Origin: a virus | Reading direction: 5' to 3' (one strand) | DNA: 44,699 bases | IMG/VR virus record: IMGVR_UViG_3300042397_000310 | Span: 1 to 44,699 of that record | In this document: piece by piece, positions 33,014 through 39,578 of the stretch | Layout of the letters: every line of letters begins with the position of its first letter | Position numbering within the stretch: position 1 is the first letter of the stretch | The notes under the pieces: model-generated | What the model was told of the DNA's origin: nothing | Seen by the model: only the letters and a program-made list of their open reading frames with translations | The model's database searches: none | Position numbers and translations under genes: made by a program

Positions 33014-34047
33014 TAGATTGTTACCGTATCTGTACCAGCAGTAAATGTATATATTCTATTGCCGCCAGTATTTGTAAATGAATATGTAAGGCCAGCTCCG
33101 ATTGTTGTTAAGTTTGCTGTAACGTTTGAATAAGAAAGAATTACTATTCCAGATCCGCCAGTTCCAAGTCGGCCACCGCCACCGCCTCCTGTGTTTGCAC
33201 TGCCGTTTGTTCCTGAACTTCCTGCGGATGATCCACCAGCACCACCTCCGCCAGAGCCACCAGAACCTTTTGGTCTTGAATTATTTTCATTTCCACCGCC
33301 ACCGCCTCCAGCGTAGGTTACAGATGCGCCAGATATTGAAGATGCTGAACCAGCGCCACCGTTACCACCATAACTAGTACTATCGCAGTTATCTGAATAC
33401 CCTTGCGCTCCAGCTGCACTTGCCCCACCACCGCCAGCGCCAGCATAATTCATACATCCAGATCCAGCTGCAGTAGCACCAAGCCCACCATTGCTTCCTT
33501 GTCCAGACGTTCCAGTTCCTCCAGCAGCAGTTCCTGTAGCAGCAGTTCCTCCAGAACCACCACCACCAGAGCCTCCATTACCGCCAACCCCACCAGGCGT
33601 TCCGCCTCCTCCTGAACCACCTAAACCTCCACCAACTGCAACAAAAGAGCTGGCTACAGAATTAGACCCATTAGTTGCAGCCGCACCCCCAGCACCAACT
33701 GTTACTGTAAATGAACCAGAAAAATTAGCGGTTCCAGTTAGTAAACCTCCAGCTCCGCCGCCACCACCGTTACCTGAAGCGCCACCACCACCCCCAGCTA
33801 CGACTAAATAGCTCATGCTTACTGAAGTTACTGATGATTTAATAATTACCCAAGCACCAGCAACATAACCCTCAAGACCAAATCCAGTATCGGTGTTATA
33901 TCTAATCATCCCGTTTACTGGGTTTAACGGTCTTTGAGCTGTAGTTCCTACTGGAACAATCATGGCGCCTAGAGATGCGCTTGCATCAATAATGCCGCTT
34001 TGCGGAGTAATAACGGCGTCTTGTTTAAAAGATTTTGAAAAACTCAT
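33013..34047 (-). CDS. Adhesin with glycine-rich domain
   Basis: 344 residues from ATG 34047 (ATGA overlap with the stub gene); an ATG four codons earlier is possible. The N-terminus SFSKSFKQDAVITPQSGIID is nearly the same as that of the stub just upstream (FQRSFKQDAIQNAQSGVIDA), so the pair arose by duplication. The module VPVGTTAQRPLNPVNGMIRY comes next, then the glycine-rich domain (about 80-315) with SYLVVAGGGGGASG, and the end has changed to YTFTNTGGNRIYTFTAG. Compared with others the domain is short. Probable receptor-binding appendage. Confidence 0.82.
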   Translation of the reverse strand: MSFSKSFKQDAVITPQSGIIDASASLGAMIVPVGTTAQRPLNPVNGMIRYNTDTGFGLEGYVAGAWVIIKSSVTSVSMSYLVVAGGGGGASGNGGGGGAGGLLTGTANFSGSFTVTVGAGGAAATNGSNSVASSFVAVGGGLGGSGGGGTPGGVGGNGGSGGGGSGGTAATGTAAGGTGTSGQGSNGGLGATAAGSGCMNYAGAGGGGASAAGAQGYSDNCDSTSYGGNGGAGSASSISGASVTYAGGGGGGNENNSRPKGSGGSGGGGAGGSSAGSSGTNGSANTGGGGGGRLGTGGSGIVILSYSNVTANLTTIGAGLTYSFTNTGGNRIYTFTAGTDTVTI

Positions 34048-34247
34048 ATTTGCACCCACTCAGAAGGCACATATAACTCTAACTTAGCTAAATCAGTGTT
34101 GTAGCGCAACATACCTTGTACAGGCGAATTTGGTCTTTGTGCGGTTGTTCCTGATGGAATACCCCAAGCGCCTACAGCTACACTAGCGTCAATTACTCCG
34201 CTTTGCGCATTTTGTATAGCGTCCTGTTTAAAAGACCTTTGAAACAT
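34044..34247 (-). CDS. Short fibre stub related to the next gene
   Basis: 67 residues. It repeats the first 60 or so residues of the following adhesin (FKQDAIQNAQSGVIDA, then IPSGTTAQRPNSPVQGMLRY and a closing WVQI) and ends exactly where the glycine-rich domain would begin. It overlaps the adhesin start by four bases and the gene before it by one. With the 94-residue stub at 30571-30855 this is the second case of the same design: a stub and then a full-length gene with coupled translation. It is probably a made protein rather than debris, because frame and overlaps are intact. Confidence 0.72.
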   Translation of the reverse strand: MFQRSFKQDAIQNAQSGVIDASVAVGAWGIPSGTTAQRPNSPVQGMLRYNTDLAKLELYVPSEWVQI

Positions 34248-34648
34248 TAATAAGTTCCACCAAATGCAAACACAGTTACGTTAGCCGATACTTGTTGCGA
34301 TGCAAATAAACGATATGTAGGCGGTAAGGTTAACTTTGTAAAAGCAATAGTATTGCTTGCCGCAAACGCTGTGGTATTTGCTGTGGCTGCTGGCAAAGAT
34401 ATTTCTTCAACTAAATATGAGTTTGTACCATCGTTAATCCAAAGATCAACAATAGTTGCTACAGTTGTTCCTTGCCCTTGTACTTCAATAAAGTCAACTC
34501 TTGTACCGTTGGTCGAATTTGCGAGAACTTGGGTTAAACCTGTTGTACCAACGATATTTGTACGTGCAGTAACTGCCGTATTCGATACCATACTGGCGAT
34601 TCCAATAATGGGAACTTGGGGGAAAATTGGGGATGTACCTGCTGGCAT
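34247..34648 (-). CDS. Hypothetical virion-region protein, beta-rich
   Basis: 133 residues, rich in Thr, Val, Ala and Asn with alternating strands (SNTAVTARTNIVGTTGLTQV, FIEVQGQGTTVATIVDLWI, LTLPPTYRLFASQQVSA). No charged catalytic motif, signal peptide or cysteine is seen. Similar small beta proteins occur in the fibre and decoration region of environmental phages. It could be a minor virion protein such as a decoration or fibre-attachment protein. It starts immediately after the stop of the gene upstream and shares one base with the stub downstream. Confidence 0.68.
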   Translation of the reverse strand: MPAGTSPIFPQVPIIGIASMVSNTAVTARTNIVGTTGLTQVLANSTNGTRVDFIEVQGQGTTVATIVDLWINDGTNSYLVEEISLPAATANTTAFAASNTIAFTKLTLPPTYRLFASQQVSANVTVFAFGGTY

Positions 34649-34858
34649 TTAAAAACCTCCGTAACCTTGTTGTAATGTGACATTTAAACCACCAGAAACT
34701 GCTGCTGCGGTAGCTTGTGTTGTTCCGTCTGAAAATTGTAATGGGCTTGTGAGAATAACATTGCCAGTAGCGTTTGCAGAAAGCGTTAAATTACCAGTGG
34801 TGTCACCAGTAATAGTAATGGCTGTAGTTACTGTATTTCCTGCTGTTATAGTACTCAT
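34649..34858 (-). CDS. Short fibre-type protein
   Basis: 69 residues from ATG 34858 (ATGA overlap with the previous gene); a start four codons earlier is less likely. The sequence is a run of strands (VTTAITITGDTTGNLTLSA, GNVILTSPLQFSDGTTQATA) with the FSDGTTQATA motif common in fibre proteins just before a receptor-binding or trimerisation part, and it then stops after GGLNVTLQQGYGGF. It is thus another short piece with fibre modules but no adhesin domain. The 397-residue adhesin at 30858-32051 carries a similar motif. Confidence 0.68.
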   Translation of the reverse strand: MSTITAGNTVTTAITITGDTTGNLTLSANATGNVILTSPLQFSDGTTQATAAAVSGGLNVTLQQGYGGF

Positions 34859-35319
34859 ATAACCGTCCAAGTCTGTCCGCTTGCAACCGTTACCGATACG
34901 CCGTTTGCTGTTGTTATTGGGCCTACTGAGAAGCCGTTTGTGCCAGTAGTAATTGTGTAATTTCCAGTAACTGTAGTTTGGTTAACAATGATGGCTTGAT
35001 TTCCACCACCAATCGCAGTTACCTCGGCTGGTTGCGTAACAAATACGTCTTTAGTACCAGCGGGAAAGCTAACCAATGCGCTTGAATTATTAGAAGAAAG
35101 GACTGTATCTCTAGTTAACGAGGTGTTGCCAGAGTAGTACGTGCCAATACCTACTTCCCACGCACCCGATGTTGCATCAGTAATAGTGTAGTAAGTCGAA
35201 TTAGCATTGCCAATAACAGCAAACGATTGATAGCCTAATGCGGCACCGCCAAGGACAATTGTCCCCGTACCAGTCGTAACGGTATTTGACTTTACCCGAT
35301 CCCGTAGAACAAGAGCCAT
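34855..35319 (-). CDS. Tail fibre / appendage protein, conserved in phages
   Basis: 154 residues. The start ALVLRDRVKSNTVTTGTGTI, then YYTITDATSGAWEVGIGTY, LTRDTVLSSNN and FPAGTKDVFVTQPAE make up a well-known phage module, often found at the N-terminus or as a stand-alone protein in the tail fibre region. The C-terminal 45 residues (VNQTTVTGNYTITTGTNGFS) look like the beginning of a beta helix and end WTVI. Role: probably a fibre base or a collar-type protein. It overlaps the next gene by four bases. Confidence 0.8.
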   Translation of the reverse strand: MALVLRDRVKSNTVTTGTGTIVLGGAALGYQSFAVIGNANSTYYTITDATSGAWEVGIGTYYSGNTSLTRDTVLSSNNSSALVSFPAGTKDVFVTQPAEVTAIGGGNQAIIVNQTTVTGNYTITTGTNGFSVGPITTANGVSVTVASGQTWTVI

Positions 35320-35331
35320 TTAAAGCTCCTG

Positions 35332-35766
35332 TTAAGCAATACGAATAATAGCGTTGCTTGCGTCTGCAGTTGGGAAAATAATACTAAATGTACCGTTAGT
35401 TGCTGTCTTATCACCACCAAAAGCCAATACCGCTACTGATGTATTTGCAGTTGAGTTGTAGATCAAAGCGCCGTTAGCGGTAATATTTGCATTAGTCCAA
35501 GAGCTGTTAGCAAACGATAAGAACGCTACGTTACCAGTAGAAGTTGGGCTTGTACTAACGACCAGTGTATTACCACCAGCAGTGTAGTTTGAAGCCGAAC
35601 TTGTTACTTCGTTTACGGTTGTGTAAGCGGTAGTAGCGTTGCTTAATGTTGCTGAACTTGTATACAAAGCAATCTTATATACAGTTGTTGAACCTGAAAC
35701 TAAATTTTGCTGACCGCTAAGGATTTGAACCTTGAACGAGTCACACATTCCTTGGGTAATTGCCAT
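35332..35766 (-). CDS. Structural protein, beta-rich (tail or decoration)
   Basis: 144 residues. The N-terminus QGMCDSFKVQILSGQQNL, then VYKIALYTSSATLSNATTAY, and VNEVTSSASNYTAGGNTL form a pattern shared by a group of small phage structural proteins in the fibre and tail region. The remainder is beta-rich with Asn/Thr/Ala and ends IIFPTADASNAIIRIA. No catalytic motif is seen. Precise place in the particle is unknown. A clear AGGAG site lies before ATG 35766. Confidence 0.78.
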   Translation of the reverse strand: MAITQGMCDSFKVQILSGQQNLVSGSTTVYKIALYTSSATLSNATTAYTTVNEVTSSASNYTAGGNTLVVSTSPTSTGNVAFLSFANSSWTNANITANGALIYNSTANTSVAVLAFGGDKTATNGTFSIIFPTADASNAIIRIA

Positions 35767-35778
35767 TTTTTGCTCCTA

Positions 35779-36471
35779 TTAAGGGTTTACTGCGATTTTG
35801 GCTTGGCCATCACGATAGGCATCGCCACGTTCTAAACCAGTTCCTAAACGGTTCAGTTGTTGTAGTGCTTCATTATACTTGGCTTGATACGCTTGTAGCA
35901 TATCTGCTTCACCTTTCATGTACGTGTAAGCCTCAACAAGGGCGCCGTACAACAATACGGGTGAGTAATTATCTCCAAGCCATGAAGTGCCGGCAGTGAC
36001 AATCGACTGAGGATAGTAAAAATAGTGTAGTTCTGCGCTGTAGTTTAAGTCTGGGGTAGGCCCAAGAATAAACGTAAGCTCGTTTGGATCATTTAAACGT
36101 GAGCCAAATAAAGCATAATACTTCGGTTTACCTGTAGCGGTGGGGCTTGGATACGATTGACGAATGAAGTTAACATCTTTGTTAAGTAGGTATTCATATT
36201 CCCCAGTAACAACGTCAATTACTGCCAATGAAAAGCTAGATAAATAATCATTAGGGCAAGCCAAATACTTATTGCTGGCGGTGCATGTTCCTGTAACGTT
36301 TTTACGCAATGAGGGGATTTGCACCGTGTTATATATACGGCGCTCTGCCTGTTCAATAAAAGTGTTGATCTGGGTCGTGACGGATACAGAACTCCCGTTA
36401 GCCAATATCATTGGCGGGAATTGGTTCTCCGTATACGACTGGATCTGCGCAAAAAGCTCGTTGTAATTCAT
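35779..36471 (-). CDS. Head-tail adaptor protein
   Basis: 230 residues. Early residues include an FIEQAERRIYNTVQIPSLRK helix and strand typical of adaptor proteins of short-tailed phages (the SU10 adaptor and T7 gp11-like group), then CPNDYLSSFSLAVID, and near the C-terminus LLYGALVEAYTYMKGEADML, followed by a helix (YQAKYNEALQQLNRLG). This protein family links portal to nozzle. It shares its first base with the stop of the gene upstream. The nozzle gene lies further down the same operon. Confidence 0.85.
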   Translation of the reverse strand: MNYNELFAQIQSYTENQFPPMILANGSSVSVTTQINTFIEQAERRIYNTVQIPSLRKNVTGTCTASNKYLACPNDYLSSFSLAVIDVVTGEYEYLLNKDVNFIRQSYPSPTATGKPKYYALFGSRLNDPNELTFILGPTPDLNYSAELHYFYYPQSIVTAGTSWLGDNYSPVLLYGALVEAYTYMKGEADMLQAYQAKYNEALQQLNRLGTGLERGDAYRDGQAKIAVNP

Positions 36472-36731
36472 TAGCCCATTGGTCCTCTAGCCATTACACC
36501 CTTGGTAGCTGCACCAGTACCACGAATTTTAATGCCCGATGTTTTTACCTCATCGTTTTGGCTTTTAGAAAAACCACCTACTGACATCTTTACGCTATCT
36601 ACGCCGTTGCCTTTTTTGACTACGGCGTCTTCTGCGGTGGTAACTTTCTCGCCAGACATGGTATGTGGCTCTGCATATACTTCCGCAGGCCCCACTTCTT
36701 TACCAGCTTTTTTCATAGAATATTTAGCCAT
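36471..36731 (-). CDS. Small conserved phage protein, head-tail region
   Basis: 86 residues, lysine- and glycine-rich and probably disordered. It starts AKYSMKKAGKEVGPAEVYAE with PHTMSG and ends TSGIKIRGTGAATKGVMARG with PMG. I know this pattern as a recurrent small protein placed near the adaptor gene in environmental podoviruses. The GTGAATKG and RG elements resemble the KGKT-type ends of the other small proteins of this operon. No function is known. Confidence 0.75.
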   Translation of the reverse strand: MAKYSMKKAGKEVGPAEVYAEPHTMSGEKVTTAEDAVVKKGNGVDSVKMSVGGFSKSQNDEVKTSGIKIRGTGAATKGVMARGPMG

Positions 36732-36739
36732 GATTAACC

Positions 36740-36919
36740 TTATTTTTGGTTGTTGGCACGGGCCATGTTACGGCCTACAGCACGCATTGCTTCGCCAGTT
36801 ACACCCTTAGAACCCTTGCCACCTTTTTGGGTGCCAACAGTTGGGCCTGAATCGCCAAGGTTTTTACCCTTAGTTTTACCTTTTGTTTCTACGCCATTGG
36901 CGCCTGATTTGAATGACAT
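36740..36919 (-). CDS. Small basic conserved phage protein (59 residues)
   Basis: 59 residues: it starts SFKSGANGVETKGKTKGKNL, then GPTVGTQKGGKGSKGVTGEA, and a final helix MRAVGRNMARANNQK. It has a good start (AGGAG before ATG 36919) and fills the gap between its neighbours exactly, so it is a real gene just under common length cutoffs. It shares the ETKGKTKGK feature with the repeated C-terminal motif of the small proteins at 38833-39577. No function is known; a basic, mostly disordered protein could bind DNA or the inside of the capsid. Confidence 0.8.
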   Translation of the reverse strand: MSFKSGANGVETKGKTKGKNLGDSGPTVGTQKGGKGSKGVTGEAMRAVGRNMARANNQK

Positions 36920-36927
36920 ATTAACTC

Positions 36928-37356
36928 CTAAGTTATTTCTACTGTTACTGTACCAAGTTGTGTGTTACCTATCAAGTCATTTGGTGTAAGACCTGCATCG
37001 GAACCTCTTGCGCCACCCACTGGGTTCCAGCCCCACTGGAAAATTCTACTGCCTAATTCTGGATTACCAAACCCTAATTCACCAGGCCCACCAGTCAGAC
37101 TAATCTGTAAACCGCTAGTGCCAGACTGTATATAGCTTACATCCGGTCTTGGATCCCGTACAGCCTGTGGGTCATTAACCGGGTACATACCTAACTGCAG
37201 CTGCGGTTGATCTGGGTCCCAGCAAGACGGACAGACCTTGATATTGTACATCTTAGTCTTAAGTACCTGCTTCTTTAATTGCTTTAATTTAAACCGCTGA
37301 GCGCACCTGTCGCACTCGGCAATTGCATACTTCCCTGACGAAAATTTTGACGGCAT
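36928..37356 (-). CDS. Zinc-ribbon structural-region protein
   Basis: 142 residues. The N-terminal half is a zinc ribbon: CDRCAQRFKLKQLKK, then KVCPSCWDPDQPQLQLGMYP. The sequence DPQAVRDPRPDVSY follows. This arrangement is highly recurrent among tailed phages close to head-completion and tail genes, where the product is usually just called hypothetical. The C-terminal half is Gly/Pro-rich with NPELGSRIFQWGWNPVG. Its role may be structural, in the neck or tail. It precedes the 59-residue protein and follows the head-tail protein gene after eight bases. Confidence 0.8.
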   Translation of the reverse strand: MPSKFSSGKYAIAECDRCAQRFKLKQLKKQVLKTKMYNIKVCPSCWDPDQPQLQLGMYPVNDPQAVRDPRPDVSYIQSGTSGLQISLTGGPGELGFGNPELGSRIFQWGWNPVGGARGSDAGLTPNDLIGNTQLGTVTVEIT

Positions 37357-37364
37357 TCATAACC

Positions 37365-38285
37365 TCAATAGAACATTTCACGTGGCACAAAGCGGATAGA
37401 GGCTTTTTCACGGTCTTCATCTGCTGCCAACTGGAATTGCTCTTCATAAGCTGCTTTAAGGGCCAATACCCGATCTCCAGGTACTTCTGGTTTTTTCATA
37501 GCAATATAGTAAGCTAAGCCGGCTACCATGCAAGGCAGGAAACGGAATGGAATGTCCTGTTCTGTAGCGCCTGTGCCAGCATCTTGTACTCTACGTAGAC
37601 GGTAGTACACAAACATGTATTGATTACCGGGCGCATTGGGGGTAGGCCATACGTTGATTGACGGTAAATTCTGGTTAGTTATAGCTGCCCCAGTAGTATG
37701 GGCTGTTGGTGTAGTACCGTTTTGCCCACGAGCGCAGTTTAACAACTGATTGCCGCTTACGTTTGAGTAATAAATAGTCTCAGCACCAATCGAAATAAAC
37801 CCGTTTGTAGCTACGTCAGCCGTAGAAGTTAACGTAATGGTTGTGTCCGTGGCGCTAATAGTACCGTCTAAAAGGGCCGTAGTAGGGTTTGATTGCCCAG
37901 ACTGGCGGTTGATCCACACCTGAATAGGGCGCCCCTGTGTGAGCTTGTTTGGTAGGGTAGAATAGGTAGACTCAGATATGCGACTAATGTTAATGTCGAT
38001 CTGATTAGTAGTGCCAGCGTTTTGGCGGATTACTTGGTCCAACAGGTCAATAGTATCTACTGGGAATGGGTACGAAGCCTGACCAGTCACCATCGGAATC
38101 TGACCCTGCTCGATTGTCCACAGGTTAATACCCCGGTTAGCCCACTCAATGGTCATCAAGTTTAACGAACGACGGGCAGTACGTAGATCATATCCCGTGC
38201 GAAGCTCTAAGCCAGCACGTTCAAATGCTTCCTCAACTAACTCGTTAAGATCCAGATTAAACGATGTTCCGCCATTAGTTGCCAT
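37365..38285 (-). CDS. Head-tail connector / structural protein with an inserted beta domain
   Basis: 306 residues. The N-terminus (LNELVEEAFERAGLELRTGY, then TARRSLNLMTIEWANRGINL) is a helix pair typical of head-completion and adaptor-type proteins. Residues about 138-205 form a beta insertion (FISIGAETIYYSNVSGNQLL, NCARGQNGTTPTAH) which resembles the insertion in the nozzle protein (19470-21623). The C-terminal part resumes with VYYRLRRVQDAG, then FLPCMVAGLAYYIAMK and a helix. The protein probably belongs to the connector or tail, beside the adaptor. It shares one base with the gene before it. Confidence 0.8.
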   Translation of the reverse strand: MATNGGTSFNLDLNELVEEAFERAGLELRTGYDLRTARRSLNLMTIEWANRGINLWTIEQGQIPMVTGQASYPFPVDTIDLLDQVIRQNAGTTNQIDINISRISESTYSTLPNKLTQGRPIQVWINRQSGQSNPTTALLDGTISATDTTITLTSTADVATNGFISIGAETIYYSNVSGNQLLNCARGQNGTTPTAHTTGAAITNQNLPSINVWPTPNAPGNQYMFVYYRLRRVQDAGTGATEQDIPFRFLPCMVAGLAYYIAMKKPEVPGDRVLALKAAYEEQFQLAADEDREKASIRFVPREMFY

Positions 38286-38533
38286 TATTTAACTTTTCTG
38301 TACGGTTTTACTTTTGCTTTTACTTTTGCTGGCTGGGGTACGAACTGCTTTCCCTGCGCTTTTCCCGCCCGTTTTGCCCGTGTTGTTGCTGCGTACTCCT
38401 GCGGGCTTAGCGACTGGATTGCTTTTTTTGGCAGGTACCGCTCGCCGGTTTCGGACGACTTTTTTCCCGACTTCGTTGTCCAGTCCTGCTTGCCCCACGC
38501 TTTGAGGCTGCGTTGTGATTTCGCTAGTGCCAC
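38285..38533 (-). CDS. Small basic conserved phage protein (GTG start)
   Basis: 82 residues from GTG 38533, preceded by GGAG at good spacing. The sequence ALAKSQRSLKAWGKQDWTTK, then SGKKSSETGERYLPKKAIQS and LSPQEYAATTRAKRAGKAQG is one I know from many tailed phages, where it lies near head genes; function is not established. It is highly basic, particularly at the end (KVKAKVKPYRKVK). Another open frame covers nearly the same bases (38289-38561) and begins on the stop codon of the gene upstream; the present frame is the one with recognisable conservation. Confidence 0.8.
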   Translation of the reverse strand: MALAKSQRSLKAWGKQDWTTKSGKKSSETGERYLPKKAIQSLSPQEYAATTRAKRAGKAQGKQFVPQPAKVKAKVKPYRKVK

Positions 38534-38561
38534 CGATTAGTCTCCAGAGCCATTTAAACAT
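38289..38561 (-). CDS. Overlapping alternative-frame candidate gene
   Basis: 90 residues, read in a different frame over almost all of the gene at 38285-38533. It starts with an ATG that shares a base with the upstream stop (TAATG), the same coupled start used by many genes in this operon, and begins MFKWLWRLIGGTSEIT, an amphipathic-looking segment, and goes on as a basic, low-complexity tail rich in Lys, Ser, Pro and Ala. I do not recognise it. It may be spurious, or a dual-coded protein. Confidence 0.3.
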   Translation of the reverse strand: MFKWLWRLIGGTSEITTQPQSVGQAGLDNEVGKKVVRNRRAVPAKKSNPVAKPAGVRSNNTGKTGGKSAGKAVRTPASKSKSKSKTVQKS

Positions 38562-38833
38562 TATTTATACCCACCGCCAGCAGCTTTGTACTTCTTAGCA
38601 ACAAGTTGCGCTTTACGAGCTGACCACTGACCTGCGCCAGTACCATGCGTTGCAGCTGATTTAACCTCAGACACAATCTTTTTACGTAGACTTGGCTTTG
38701 TGTAGTTACCAGCGGCATTAACGCTGCCACCTTCTTTATACTGAGTAAAGTCCGTGTCATCCCTACGGGCTTTCTTTTTGCCTTTAGGCATTTTAGAAGG
38801 GGCGATGTCGCCCATACCACGAGAAGCTCTCAT
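38561..38833 (-). CDS. Small conserved phage protein, head region
   Basis: 90 residues. It starts RASRGMGDIAPSKMPKGKKK, has a short acidic middle (DDTDFTQY), then GGSVNAAGNYTKPSLRKKIV and ends GQWSARKAQLVAKKYKAAGG with GYK. This is a recurrent small protein of environmental tailed phages; the GNYTKP and QWSARKAQ parts are the most conserved in my recollection. Basic, probably helical at the end. Function unknown. Start and stop each share one base with a neighbouring gene (TAATG). Confidence 0.8.
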   Translation of the reverse strand: MRASRGMGDIAPSKMPKGKKKARRDDTDFTQYKEGGSVNAAGNYTKPSLRKKIVSEVKSAATHGTGAGQWSARKAQLVAKKYKAAGGGYK

Positions 38834-39120
38834 TAGACCATCCGTCCACGGGTTTTACCCTTAGTTGCGCAACCATCTGCACGCTTAGAAGCAGAAGATA
38901 TTTTACCACCAGCTTTGTGTGCTTTCGGAACAGATTTAGTTTCGCCGCCACCACCAGAAGGTTCTTGTTTACGCTTTATTTCTTCTTCTTTAGAAATTTT
39001 TTCGTCTTCTTTGCTATTACGCATTTTTGCTGTAAGCCCAGAAGTCACGTCTTTATACACCGCTGGAGCAACTGCGGCGCCCATAAAAGCAGCAGGAAGC
39101 ACGTTTTTTAGTTTGCTCAT
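38833..39120 (-). CDS. Small protein with C-terminal RADGCA-x-KGKT motif (1)
   Basis: 95 residues. The N-terminus (LKNVLPAAFMGAAVAPAVYK) is hydrophobic enough for a weak membrane or packing helix, the middle is charged (KEDEKISKEEEIKRKQE), and the end GGKISSASKRADGCATKGKT with RGRMV carries a motif repeated in the next two proteins upstream. Function unknown. It overlaps the gene before it by four bases. Confidence 0.75.
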   Translation of the reverse strand: MSKLKNVLPAAFMGAAVAPAVYKDVTSGLTAKMRNSKEDEKISKEEEIKRKQEPSGGGGETKSVPKAHKAGGKISSASKRADGCATKGKTRGRMV

Positions 39121-39383
39121 ACCATACGTCCACGGGTTTTACCCTTAACAGCACAGCCATCAGCACGAGAAGAAGCAGAACCGCCCTTAGAAAAGCCCAT
39201 AACACCCCTGACTTTTTCTACACCAGACTTGACCTTCTGCTTAAGTTTTTCGTCTCTAGCTTCCATTTCACGCTGTTTTCTAGCGTTATCAGCTTCGTGA
39301 CTATCATAGCCCTTCTGAGCTTTAGCAGTTTCTTTATCGTTGACGATCTTACCTTCTTCGTCTTGTTGCAGTGGTTTAGCCAT
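39117..39383 (-). CDS. Small protein with C-terminal RADGCA-x-KGKT motif (2)
   Basis: 88 residues. A charged helical N-terminal two-thirds (KETAKAQKGYDSHEADNARK, then EMEARDEKLKQKVKSGVEKV) is followed by GFSKGGSASSRADGCAVKGK and TRGRMV, the motif it shares with the proteins on both sides. The three differ fully outside this end, as if one small module had been attached to unrelated proteins. No function is known to me; a sorting or packaging tag is conceivable. Confidence 0.75.
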   Translation of the reverse strand: MAKPLQQDEEGKIVNDKETAKAQKGYDSHEADNARKQREMEARDEKLKQKVKSGVEKVRGVMGFSKGGSASSRADGCAVKGKTRGRMV

Positions 39384-39385
39384 GA

Positions 39386-39577
39386 TTAGCAGTACCCACC
39401 AGACTTCATAGCAATCATTTTGCCCTTGGTTTTACCCTTAGTAGCACAACCGTCTGCACGAGCTGAAGCAGAACCGCCTTTAGCCATTTTGTGCATCTTC
39501 TTTTCATGGCCTTTTACAGCCTCGCCAGCGACTTTTTTCATCATTGGCATATCTTTTGACATATCTGAGTGTTTCAT
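39386..39577 (-). CDS. Small protein with RADGCA-x-KGKT motif (3)
   Basis: 63 residues. The N-terminus is Met/Lys-rich (KHSDMSKDMPMMKKVAGEAV), then KMAKGGSASARADGCATKGK followed by TKGKMIAMKSGGYC. Here the motif is not at the very end, and the last residue is cysteine. Same family of small basic head-region proteins as its neighbours. No function is known. Only one base separates it from the gene before. Confidence 0.72.
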   Translation of the reverse strand: MKHSDMSKDMPMMKKVAGEAVKGHEKKMHKMAKGGSASARADGCATKGKTKGKMIAMKSGGYC

Positions 39578-39578
39578 A

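Noticed and set aside
23411-34047. Diversity-generating retroelement acting on the adhesins
   Set aside because: No reverse transcriptase, template repeat or adenine-directed variation pattern is seen. A DGR elsewhere in the genome cannot be excluded.
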